Of a stretch of DNA of 64,000 bases, positions 57,010-64,000 are shown piece after piece. The DNA comes from Cupriavidus necator. GTDB taxonomy: Bacteria; Pseudomonadota; Gammaproteobacteria; Burkholderiales; Burkholderiaceae. Position numbers and translations under genes: made by a program. The first letter of the stretch is position 1, and the number at the start of each line of letters is the position of its first letter. Under the pieces are notes generated by a model. That model searched no databases and was not told where the DNA came from. It was given only the letters and a program-made list of their open reading frames with translations. Location: positions 1 through 64,000 of the forward strand of contig NZ_SROX01000003.1 of NCBI RefSeq assembly GCF_013141915.1, given 5' to 3'.

Positions 57010-58290
57010 ATGGCTACGTCAACAAGTGGTATGGGTCAAGTTCTGGCTCGAGCAGGTCATACATCCGACCCTTGGGGGCGGTACTACACCACGCCCATTG
57101 TCAGCCAATCATTGGTTGATAGGATCGAGGTAGCCAAGCCGAAGCTAGTTCTTGAGTTGGGCTCTGGCTCTGGCTCCTTGTGCACCGCTGCCGCGACTCG
57201 CTGGCACAAAGCCCAGTTGGTGACAGTCGACGTCGACAGCCGCGCTCCGAAGGCCCTGGATGCCGACATGGTCGGGACCGGCCGCCGACACAGTCATTAT
57301 GTCCACGACGTGCTCGACGCTGCGCTATCCGACAAGATTGGCTTGGCTCCCGGCACGGTGGACGTGGCAGTCTGCAACCCGCCGTACATTCGGCCCAAGT
57401 GGCGATCTGATTTTGGCAAAATTCTAGAGGATGCCGGATTGTCAGGCACGCTTGCCTCGCTGCACGACGCCGGCGCAGACCTTCTCTTCCTTGCTCAGAA
57501 CTTGCGCCTATTGCGCAAAAACGGAAAGCTTGGGCTGATCCTTCCTGACGGCCTTATCACCGCCGAACGATTCTCCGGAGTGCGAAAGACCCTGCTTCGA
57601 CAACATTTGATTGAGCAGGTGGTTCAGCTACCGCGTGGAGTGTTCAAGGGCACTGAGGCTCAAACCTACCTCGCCGTGCTGTCTAAGAGCGCCGGCGAGA
57701 CGAATCAAGTGACGCTTAGGCAGATGGATTCCGACGGGCAACTCAGCGTGCCGATCGAGATCCTGCAGGAAGCGGCTGTCAAACGGCTCGATTTCACCTT
57801 TCATGCGCGAGTCGTGTCACCTCAGCGAAGTGGCGAAGGGCCGATGCGGATGTCCGTACGCCAAGCATTGACGGACGTCGTGCGAGGGACAGTCTGTTCA
57901 TCGTCAATTTCAGCGTTCCCGGCTCCGGTGTTCCACCTCGGCGACTTTTCAGAACCGCTAGGCGAGCACGCCGTGAGGGTCGTGCCTAAGCGCTTTGCGC
58001 TTAGCGAACGCAAAGCTCAGCAAATGTTGGAAGAGGCCCGGCTGGCGCTGCCGGGCGACATTTTGCTTGCTCGCGTGGGCCGATCCCTTGAAGACCGACT
58101 AGCCTTGGTAGTTCACGGACCATGCGTTATTAGCGATTGCATCTTTGCGTTGCGTGCGATGGATGAACATCGCGAGCGCCTGTATCGGTTCTTCGACAGC
58201 GATCTGGGTAGGCATGCCCTGGCTTCTTCCGCGCATGGTGTGGCTGCAAGGTTTATGTCGAAGACCAACTTGTTCGAGATTCAGTTCTAA
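57010..58290 (+). CDS. N6-adenine DNA methylase with specificity-like tail
   Basis: A 426-residue enzyme. SAM binding is VLELGSGSGSLCTAAATRW (motif I), the catalytic motif IV is VAVCNPPYIRP, and LRKNGKLGLILPDGLITAER is the usual HsdM-like sequel. Residues about 290-426 (LPGDILLARVGRSLEDRLAL and VISDCIFALRA) resemble a type I specificity half-domain. There is no nuclease domain and no restriction subunit nearby. It is the first gene of a four-gene unit with 11-bp and overlapping junctions. Confidence 0.85.
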   Translation: MATSTSGMGQVLARAGHTSDPWGRYYTTPIVSQSLVDRIEVAKPKLVLELGSGSGSLCTAAATRWHKAQLVTVDVDSRAPKALDADMVGTGRRHSHYVHDVLDAALSDKIGLAPGTVDVAVCNPPYIRPKWRSDFGKILEDAGLSGTLASLHDAGADLLFLAQNLRLLRKNGKLGLILPDGLITAERFSGVRKTLLRQHLIEQVVQLPRGVFKGTEAQTYLAVLSKSAGETNQVTLRQMDSDGQLSVPIEILQEAAVKRLDFTFHARVVSPQRSGEGPMRMSVRQALTDVVRGTVCSSSISAFPAPVFHLGDFSEPLGEHAVRVVPKRFALSERKAQQMLEEARLALPGDILLARVGRSLEDRLALVVHGPCVISDCIFALRAMDEHRERLYRFFDSDLGRHALASSAHGVAARFMSKTNLFEIQF

Positions 58291-58301
58291 CCTGACTCAC
58301 G

Positions 58302-59195
58302 ATGTCGCAGATTCCTCAAATCGGTAGCTTCGACCAGCTTTCCGTCGAGCGGGCGGTTCACTGGCTTAGTCGCACAGGCGTGCGGTCCCCCCTTAGCGTT
58401 GAGCGCATCAAGCAGTGGGTCAAACAATTTCAAGCGCCGGAAGAAAAGACACTAGCCTGGCTGATCCTACGAAACCTGATTTTTCGTACTAACGAGCAGT
58501 TGCAGTCTTCCATGCGGCAGGCCCTGAAACAGGCGACCATCCACTTTGTCGATCAGCTAGGCCTGCGGGAGAACGTTGCGTGGAATGATGCGCTTAAACG
58601 CCACGCTGGTCTGACCTTCTACTGCGGTCCGCCGTCGCTTCCGACTTTCGGCTTGCCAACCCAGCCCGGAAAGAGCGGTGACCTGATCGCCAGGTTGATT
58701 AACCAGCGGTATGGTATAGACAAGCAGTATCCCTCTGACGTCAAAGTCTTGCCGCCAGATGAACGATTCATCGTCGTAGACGACGGAACATATACAGGCG
58801 TCCAGCTTGCGAACTTCCTGCGGGGATGGGATATCGATTTTTCTCATGGGCGCGTCGCGATCGCTGTTGCGATGGCTCACAAGACGGCTTGCGAGCATCT
58901 AAAGAAGGAGTTCCCGAACGTGCCGCTAATTTATGGCGAGCTCCTGACCGCAGACATGTGCTTTCAATCTCTGTCTCAAAAGTGGATTGAGACCGGGCAA
59001 TGGAGCTATGAGAAATCCCCGCTGGAAGTCTATGATGACGTGCACAAGCGCAATCAACCTTTTGCGAACGGAAATGGCGGCAACGGCTATGGCAATATCG
59101 GGGCACTGGTCGCGTTTGAGCACGGAGTGCCGGATGATTCGATTCAGCTACTTTGGGACGTCTCCCCGAGTTGGAAGCCGCTGGTTGAACGGTGA
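58302..59195 (+). CDS. Phosphoribosyltransferase-like protein (PRTase-CE type)
   Basis: A 297-residue protein. FIVVDDGTYTGVQLANFLRG (about residues 158-177) is the PRPP-binding loop of type I phosphoribosyltransferases. The N terminus is helical (SVERIKQWVKQF). The rest does not match a salvage PRTase. I believe it fits the 'PRTase-CE' family named in predicted conflict systems (from memory). Stop TGA at 59193-59195 overlaps a GTG in the next frame, so the genes are coupled. Confidence 0.72.
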   Translation: MSQIPQIGSFDQLSVERAVHWLSRTGVRSPLSVERIKQWVKQFQAPEEKTLAWLILRNLIFRTNEQLQSSMRQALKQATIHFVDQLGLRENVAWNDALKRHAGLTFYCGPPSLPTFGLPTQPGKSGDLIARLINQRYGIDKQYPSDVKVLPPDERFIVVDDGTYTGVQLANFLRGWDIDFSHGRVAIAVAMAHKTACEHLKKEFPNVPLIYGELLTADMCFQSLSQKWIETGQWSYEKSPLEVYDDVHKRNQPFANGNGGNGYGNIGALVAFEHGVPDDSIQLLWDVSPSWKPLVER

Positions 59196-59203
59196 GCTTG
59201 ACC

Positions 59204-61159
59204 ATGCAAATTAACGCCTCCATGCTAGCGCGCACGCGCGCCGAGGAACATGACGCCGATGTATGGGGTGAATTCTTTATTCCACCCTATTTCGACCGAT
59301 TGGCACTGACGACGGCCACCAAGTCGGCCTACATCACTGGCAAGCGTGGTTGTGGCAAGACCATGCTGCTGAAATATTTCGATTACCACACGGCGTTCTC
59401 GAAACGCAGGAAGGACATTCCTGCAGACGCTATCGACCATATCGGGATCTACTGGCGTGTCGACACCCAGTTCTGCAGCTCGCTCAAGCATCGAGGCATA
59501 GAGGACACCGAGTGGAGCGTCGTCTTTGAAAGCTACTTCGGGCTCGTCATCGCCACCGAGTTGCTCCGTGCGGTCGAAGCCATTGCCAACAGTTCTTTTC
59601 CGAATTTTAATTCGGACGACCTCGCGGCTCTCACGCTTCCTAGCGCCGCCGACTACTTGGACGATGCGCCAACAGGCGTTCGGCAGTTGGTCCAATACCT
59701 AGAGTCGATAAGACGCAAGTTCACGACGTGGGTTTCCAATGTGAAAGCGATGGACTGTCCCGTCCTGCCACCCGGGCGAGACTTCATTTTGTCGTTGGTG
59801 GGTGACCTCCGCGCAAAAGCTTCGTTGGCAACGCTTTCTGTCTTTGTTTACGTAGATGAAATCGAAAACCTCGTGCCATATCAGCGGCATGTCCTGAACT
59901 CGTTCCTAAAACACAGCCAGCGACCGCTGATCATCAACTTCACGTCAAAGGAACATCCCTCCAACAACGATACGTCCGGCCCCGAGTCGATTAACGCCAC
60001 CCACGACTACCGGTTGGTTGACCTCGACTACTATCTGGAGCTTAGCGGAGCTGCCATGCCATTCTTTGCCGAGGTTTTCCTCGGCAACCTGGACATTGCG
60101 GCTGGGCGATTTGATAGTGAGTTGCTCGACGTTGTTTGTTCCCATGCACGTCTAGCCGAGCGCCAGAAGCCCCAGTACCAAAGGGAGGTCGTCGCGGACA
60201 TGCGCACGCGATTTCCCGACGTCACTGACAAGCAAATTGCAGCGAACGCGCTTCAAGTTCAGACGCTGAAGGAAAGCCTTTATCGCCGGATAAGCAAGGC
60301 ACTCAAGGATCGCAGGAGCAATTTGGCTGTTGAGGACTTCCTGTTTGAAGGTGCGCCTGCGGAAGCGTTGGTGACGCTCCCCGCGTTGTTAAACCGGGAA
60401 ACGCTGCTTCCAGACAATGTTCTGGCGGAGCTCAAGAAATTCTCCAAGAACCGCAAAGGCTCCTTCGAGTCCACATGGATACACAACAATCTCTTCGGGG
60501 CGATTTTGGAGCTGTATCGGCCATTCGCCCGCGAATGTCCGCTGTACAGTGGCTTCGACACGCTTTGCACGATGTCGAACAACAACCTTCGGAATTTTCT
60601 AATCCTTTGCTACAAAACTCTCGAGGTCGCAGAGCTGCGCGATCAGATTGAACCACCCTATGCAGTTGATATTCAATGCCGGGCGGCCTATGACGCCTCC
60701 GAACAGCTGATCAAGGAAATCCGTACCTTCGGGCGTTTCGGCGAGCAGTTACGAGTGTTTGTGCTCAGGTTAGGAAGCATTTTCAGAGCACTGCAAGCCA
60801 GCCCTGCGATGAGCGAGCCTGAGCAAAATCAGTTCACAATCAACTCTGGCGGCCGTCCTTTGCAGGGTGACGAGCTAGCATTCATCGCGGAGGCGCTACG
60901 GCACGGGGTTTTGGTCGAGCAATTGGAAACCAAATCCAAATCGGGGGTTGGCCAGGATATCGTGGACTATCAGCTGAATCCAATCTACGCGCCATACTTT
61001 CAGATCAGCTACAGACGAAAGCGCAAGCTAGAAATATCAGTGGAGCAGTTTCACATGCTTATCATGGGCAACGAGAATGAGTACCGCGATCTCGCGCGCG
61101 GGCTTGCGCGCCAGCTGTCGGATACCGATGCGCTTCAGCTCGGCCTGCTGTTGTCATGA
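59204..61159 (+). CDS. ORC/CDC6-like AAA ATPase
   Basis: A 651-residue P-loop ATPase. Walker A is YITGKRGCGKTMLLKYF (Lys in GCGKT) and Walker B is LSVFVYVDEIENLVPYQRHV, followed by sensor-like LIINFTSKEH. The long C-terminal half is helical. The spacing resembles ORC/CDC6 family ATPases, which in bacteria occur in predicted immune operons. ATG 59204 has GGTGAG seven bases upstream; a GTG at 59192 overlapping the previous stop is the alternative. Its stop overlaps the next start (ATGA). Confidence 0.75.
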   Translation: MQINASMLARTRAEEHDADVWGEFFIPPYFDRLALTTATKSAYITGKRGCGKTMLLKYFDYHTAFSKRRKDIPADAIDHIGIYWRVDTQFCSSLKHRGIEDTEWSVVFESYFGLVIATELLRAVEAIANSSFPNFNSDDLAALTLPSAADYLDDAPTGVRQLVQYLESIRRKFTTWVSNVKAMDCPVLPPGRDFILSLVGDLRAKASLATLSVFVYVDEIENLVPYQRHVLNSFLKHSQRPLIINFTSKEHPSNNDTSGPESINATHDYRLVDLDYYLELSGAAMPFFAEVFLGNLDIAAGRFDSELLDVVCSHARLAERQKPQYQREVVADMRTRFPDVTDKQIAANALQVQTLKESLYRRISKALKDRRSNLAVEDFLFEGAPAEALVTLPALLNRETLLPDNVLAELKKFSKNRKGSFESTWIHNNLFGAILELYRPFARECPLYSGFDTLCTMSNNNLRNFLILCYKTLEVAELRDQIEPPYAVDIQCRAAYDASEQLIKEIRTFGRFGEQLRVFVLRLGSIFRALQASPAMSEPEQNQFTINSGGRPLQGDELAFIAEALRHGVLVEQLETKSKSGVGQDIVDYQLNPIYAPYFQISYRRKRKLEISVEQFHMLIMGNENEYRDLARGLARQLSDTDALQLGLLLS

Positions 61160-62079
61160 GGGTCCGGTTCTTTTCAGTCTCTGGAAGCAGCGCCGCCGAC
61201 CTCAGTCTTCCAGACGACATCGTCCTGTTGCACGGCGAGGAGCTTGATGAGCGCGGTGAGTCGGCATGCGGGTGCGCGCCGAAGGACGCCCGCGTGATGC
61301 TCAGTTTTGGTGTCGAAGACATGTCCCTTACAGTCGGCGGCGAAACGAAACCGAGTGACCTGGCAGTTGAGTTGCTCAGTGGATACGACTGGCGCAAAGT
61401 GTTTCTGGAAGCCACTACGCTCGGCTTCGCGGAGCTGTTCTGCGCCGCCAACGCGTTGCTGGCCAGTGGCGCGACGACAGTGAATATCATCTACGTCGAA
61501 CCGGGGGAATACACGCGGGTTAGCAAAGGCGCCGACCAGTTCGCCCTGTCCGAACCGACGCGCGGCTATGTTGCCATCCCCAACGCGATTGTCGATCTGT
61601 CCAGCGAGGAAGTCGAAGCTGGTGTCTTCTTCCTGGGCTTCGAGCCTGAAAGACTTGACCGAGCACTCGAAGAGTACCAGATGATCACCTCGAAGGACGT
61701 CAAGCTGGTTTTCGGTATACCCGCCTACCATCCCGGGTGGGAGCTCGACGCTATCATCCCGCACCTGCCGGCGTTGGAGCAGCACAAGCTGCAACTCGAC
61801 TACTGCTCGGCCAACGACCCGGAAGCGGCGTTCGAGTGCCTTGAGCGAACACGCGACGCTCTCGGCACCGACAGACGGATGTTTGTCGCGCCGATCGGCC
61901 CTAAGCCCTGCGGCATTGCGTCAGCGATTTTTGCGAGTGTCTATCCTGAGCAAGTTGGTTTGCTCTTCGATCATCCGCGCCGCAAGCAAAAGCGGTCGAC
62001 GGGAGTGGATCTCTGGCACCGCTTCACAGTGACGGTGGACCGCGGCGACGACGCGGCCCCAACCGCTACGGCCGGTTGA
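61156..62079 (+). CDS. Unknown protein with Rossmann/CARF-like end
   Basis: A 307-residue protein of no family I can name. N-terminal: VRFFSVSGSSAADLSLPDDI, then LHGEELDERGES. C-terminal: GTDRRMFVAPIGPKPCGIAS followed by AIFASVYPEQVGLLFDHPRR, which reads like the nucleotide-loop and strand of CARF/Rossmann-type sensor domains (PIG-x-KP-x-G). If so it could sense or bind a nucleotide made by the PRTase-like neighbour (inference). It overlaps the ATPase gene by 4 bp and ends module B. Confidence 0.6.
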   Translation: MRVRFFSVSGSSAADLSLPDDIVLLHGEELDERGESACGCAPKDARVMLSFGVEDMSLTVGGETKPSDLAVELLSGYDWRKVFLEATTLGFAELFCAANALLASGATTVNIIYVEPGEYTRVSKGADQFALSEPTRGYVAIPNAIVDLSSEEVEAGVFFLGFEPERLDRALEEYQMITSKDVKLVFGIPAYHPGWELDAIIPHLPALEQHKLQLDYCSANDPEAAFECLERTRDALGTDRRMFVAPIGPKPCGIASAIFASVYPEQVGLLFDHPRRKQKRSTGVDLWHRFTVTVDRGDDAAPTATAG

Positions 62080-62083
62080 CGCG

Positions 62084-62524
62084 TCAGGTCTTGGCGCTGC
62101 CAATCGCCGCTTGAAGCAGTTCCTTGATTTTCGACTCCGGCTTCCAATAGTTCGGCCCCTTCAGGAACTTCCCATTGCTGTCGTAGATGGGCTTGCCGTC
62201 AGCCCCCAGCTTGCTCTCATTGCTATCCATGATCACGCTCAAGACATCCTCGAGTGGGATTCCGTACTTCAGCGCTTCTGATCGGCAGTAGACAATCACG
62301 TCACCCAGCAGGTCAGCGACCGCGACCAGCACATCGATGGGCTCAGCCTTACTTTCACAGGCCGCGATGATCTCGTCGATCTCGTTTACCTCATCCAGGA
62401 GGGTTGTCTTGAACTTGCGCAGCCGATCGGCTGGGTCCGCCGGCAGAGCCGGCGTCGGCTGCGCCGGCAGCTTGTACATCGCGTTCATCTCGGCGATGCG
62501 CTTTGCAAAGGACGGGTTGCTCAA
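62084..62524 (-). CDS. MazG-like NTP pyrophosphohydrolase
   Basis: A 146-residue all-alpha pyrophosphohydrolase: LLDEVNEIDEIIAACESKAE with the E-x-x-E metal site, VADLLGDVIVYCRSEALKYG with the second D site, and the family-specific ESKLGADGKPIYDSNGKFLK and GPNYWKPESKI. Such enzymes clean the nucleotide pool or act in phage defence. TTG at 62524 is the start: GGAGA lies six bases upstream. It is convergent with module B, four bases after its last stop. Confidence 0.82.
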   Translation of the reverse strand: MSNPSFAKRIAEMNAMYKLPAQPTPALPADPADRLRKFKTTLLDEVNEIDEIIAACESKAEPIDVLVAVADLLGDVIVYCRSEALKYGIPLEDVLSVIMDSNESKLGADGKPIYDSNGKFLKGPNYWKPESKIKELLQAAIGSAKT

Positions 62525-63082
62525 TCTTATTCTCCAATAAAGTCTGAAGGGTCTACGGTAACAGAATCGAGGCGTAGAACCTTTCTAGAATACTAATCAA
62601 CGTCTCTGCGCACTGCGGGGGTGCAGCCCGCGGATCTGCTCCAAGTCGTACACGTTCACCTGTTGACAGCTGGCGGGCGAATAGCGGAAATCTCCGCATT
62701 GTTCCTTGTCAAATTTTCCGATCGCGCCGCGCCACTTTCAGCCTTAAGCGATCGTGCGCCAGTACCCGATGGAGTGCGTCCTTGCGCCTTCGTTTCATAC
62801 TCGACCTCGCCAGAGATACTAAAACATAAATTGGTCCGCTGTCTGCCTCGATCCTGGCGATCTACGGAGCTTGGGTGGCGGTTCGCGACTCGATGCAGCC
62901 GTCCACGGGCTGGTTCAGTAATGACCGCCCCTCTGCCGCGAACCGACATATCGGAGGGGAAGGCGCCGAGCACCTCTTTCTGACCAATCTTGGCAGGATG
63001 GAGCTGCGGAACTGCGAGCGCCCCGGGCCGACCGTTCTCTGCGGTTCGGATGCGTCTTACTGAGCGTCCGACCCAAGGCACT
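62525..63082. other. Intergenic, no gene seen
   Basis: 558 bp between the MazG-like gene and the PIN-like gene. Several open frames cross it but none has a domain or ribosome site. A short AT-rich stretch near 62540-62600 probably carries the MazG promoter. Confidence 0.35.
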
Positions 63083-64000
63083 CTAGTCCGGTGCATCGTT
63101 CGAATAGTCCGGACCGATCGTCCCAACGTCGAAGTGAAGGCCCGACATCTTGACAGTGATCTCCGTAACGTCGTCCGCCGACAGCACCTGGGTTTCGTCT
63201 GCCGCGAAATCCTCGAGATAGAGCCCGATCGAAAGATCGGCTCTCACCTCGGTTTCACTCGTCGCATAGGCGTGGCCAACCGGTACGTCATCCTTGTCGA
63301 TTGAGTCGGGAACAAAGAAGTCGAAGGAAAATCTCCCCTTTGCGACGAAGTCGACAGATACCGAAATGACTGCGTCGCTATGGTCGGCGGAGAGCACTGC
63401 CACATTTGCCGCATCAATCGCAAGCGAGCCGCGCTTTGGATAGAGTTCGACGACCTCGTCGTTAAAACCGCAATATGAGTCGGCATCGACGAAGGGAGAG
63501 TGGTCATCAAGGTGGAACTGGATGCTGGCTTCAATTTTCTCTTTGGCGGCTTCCGACTCAAGCCAGATGGCGGCGGCAGCGCGGACACGATCGGGCAACT
63601 TTTCGCCCCGTACAAGGACCAAAGCTGCGAGAACATCTTCGAGTTCAGGTGTGATGAGTAGGCGATCAGACTGATTGCTGTAGCGCTCCCAGTCGCCGTC
63701 CTTCGTAACGCAAAGCACTTTCGTATCGTTCTTATTCGCCCATCCTTCGAGGCTGAGCAGAGCGATTGCGTCCGGAAACTCAGCTTTCTTTTTTCCGCCT
63801 GGCTCAAATGGCGGCTCCGAAGCGAAGTATCGATCCATCACCGACTCAAGCGACGTGTAGTCGGAAGCTTGAATCACTGTCGCCGTCACATTCGCGAAGA
63901 AGGCGTCGAGCGCCTTCTTCGCATCCCGATCATGCTCGTGGATGGCGCGCGCGACAGCGCTGACCACCTCGTCGGCGGCAAATTTCTTTAGATGCTTCAG
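63083..64000 (-). CDS. PIN-like domain protein (partial, cut by window edge)
   Basis: The frame is open to the right edge, so the start lies outside. Near the N-terminal side of the visible part, PDAIALLSLEGWANKNDTKV then LCVTKDGDWERY is the C-terminal half of a PIN-like (DUF4935-type) ribonuclease domain with the Asp in PDAI and D in TKDGDW. The remaining ~190 residues are beta-rich and acidic without a known fold. At the end of a defence island, a toxin or effector role is likely. At least 305 residues are visible. Confidence 0.65.
   Translation of the reverse strand: MKHLKKFAADEVVSAVARAIHEHDRDAKKALDAFFANVTATVIQASDYTSLESVMDRYFASEPPFEPGGKKKAEFPDAIALLSLEGWANKNDTKVLCVTKDGDWERYSNQSDRLLITPELEDVLAALVLVRGEKLPDRVRAAAAIWLESEAAKEKIEASIQFHLDDHSPFVDADSYCGFNDEVVELYPKRGSLAIDAANVAVLSADHSDAVISVSVDFVAKGRFSFDFFVPDSIDKDDVPVGHAYATSETEVRADLSIGLYLEDFAADETQVLSADDVTEITVKMSGLHFDVGTIGPDYSNDAPD

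Overview
The window looks like chromosomal or chromid DNA of a Cupriavidus/Ralstonia-type betaproteobacterium (Burkholderiaceae). This is inferred from the high GC content, many LysR regulators, a lipoyl domain fused to dihydrolipoamide dehydrogenase, a DUF2917 gene, and H-NS-like and DHPH-like families typical of that group. No database search was possible, so genus level is a guess.

Layout. (1) 0.2-9.7 kb: a large zinc-ribbon/cyclase/ATPase/TPR signalling protein, an FAD monooxygenase, glnS, a lipoyl-E3 fusion and ChaC. (2) 9.8-23.6 kb: a redox and electrophile-handling block with two old yellow enzymes, a second FAD monooxygenase, two tandem DsbA-fold oxidoreductases behind a sigma-54-like promoter, a sigma-54 activator, a LysR regulator, an MFS pump, a Gfo/Idh/MocA oxidoreductase and two glutathione transferases. 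(3) 23.6-26.7 kb: decayed genes (AsnC, old yellow enzyme and LysR remnants) around an intact MFS pump. (4) 26.9-33.5 kb: a catabolic cluster with a GntP permease, enoyl-CoA hydratase, hydroxyisobutyrate-type dehydrogenase, LysR, a two-subunit CoA-transferase and an EthD protein. (5) 33.5-37.6 kb: a graveyard of IS110, DUF2917, tyrosine-recombinase, cysteine desulfurase and DUF3307 fragments around an intact LysR/hydrolase pair. (6) 37.6-40.2 kb: an intact-looking IS66 gene set.

(7) 40.2-49.1 kb: a mobile region. A TnpS-like tyrosine recombinase and a TnpT/KfrA-like protein, the cointegrate-resolution pair of Tn4651/Tn5041-type Tn3 transposons, are separated by a complete minimal tniA-tniB-tniQ transposon. 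That transposon lies 36 bp from a perfect inverted repeat that looks like the TnpS crossover core, reminiscent of the res-site targeting known for Tn402/Tn5053 elements.

(8) 48.8-64.0 kb: a defence/conflict island in two modules, each preceded by a copy of a small H-NS-like gene. Module A holds a HEPN-motif protein, an IF2N-SSB chimera, an Xre/RES toxin-antitoxin pair and a DEAD/DEAH helicase with a possible C-terminal nuclease. Module B is a tightly spaced four-gene operon: N6-adenine methylase with specificity-like tail, phosphoribosyltransferase-like protein, ORC/CDC6-like AAA ATPase and a Rossmann/CARF-like protein of unknown function. It is followed by a MazG-type pyrophosphohydrolase and a PIN-like protein cut by the window edge. 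Module B is the best candidate for a little-described system; I believe related families have been predicted in conflict systems, but that is from memory.
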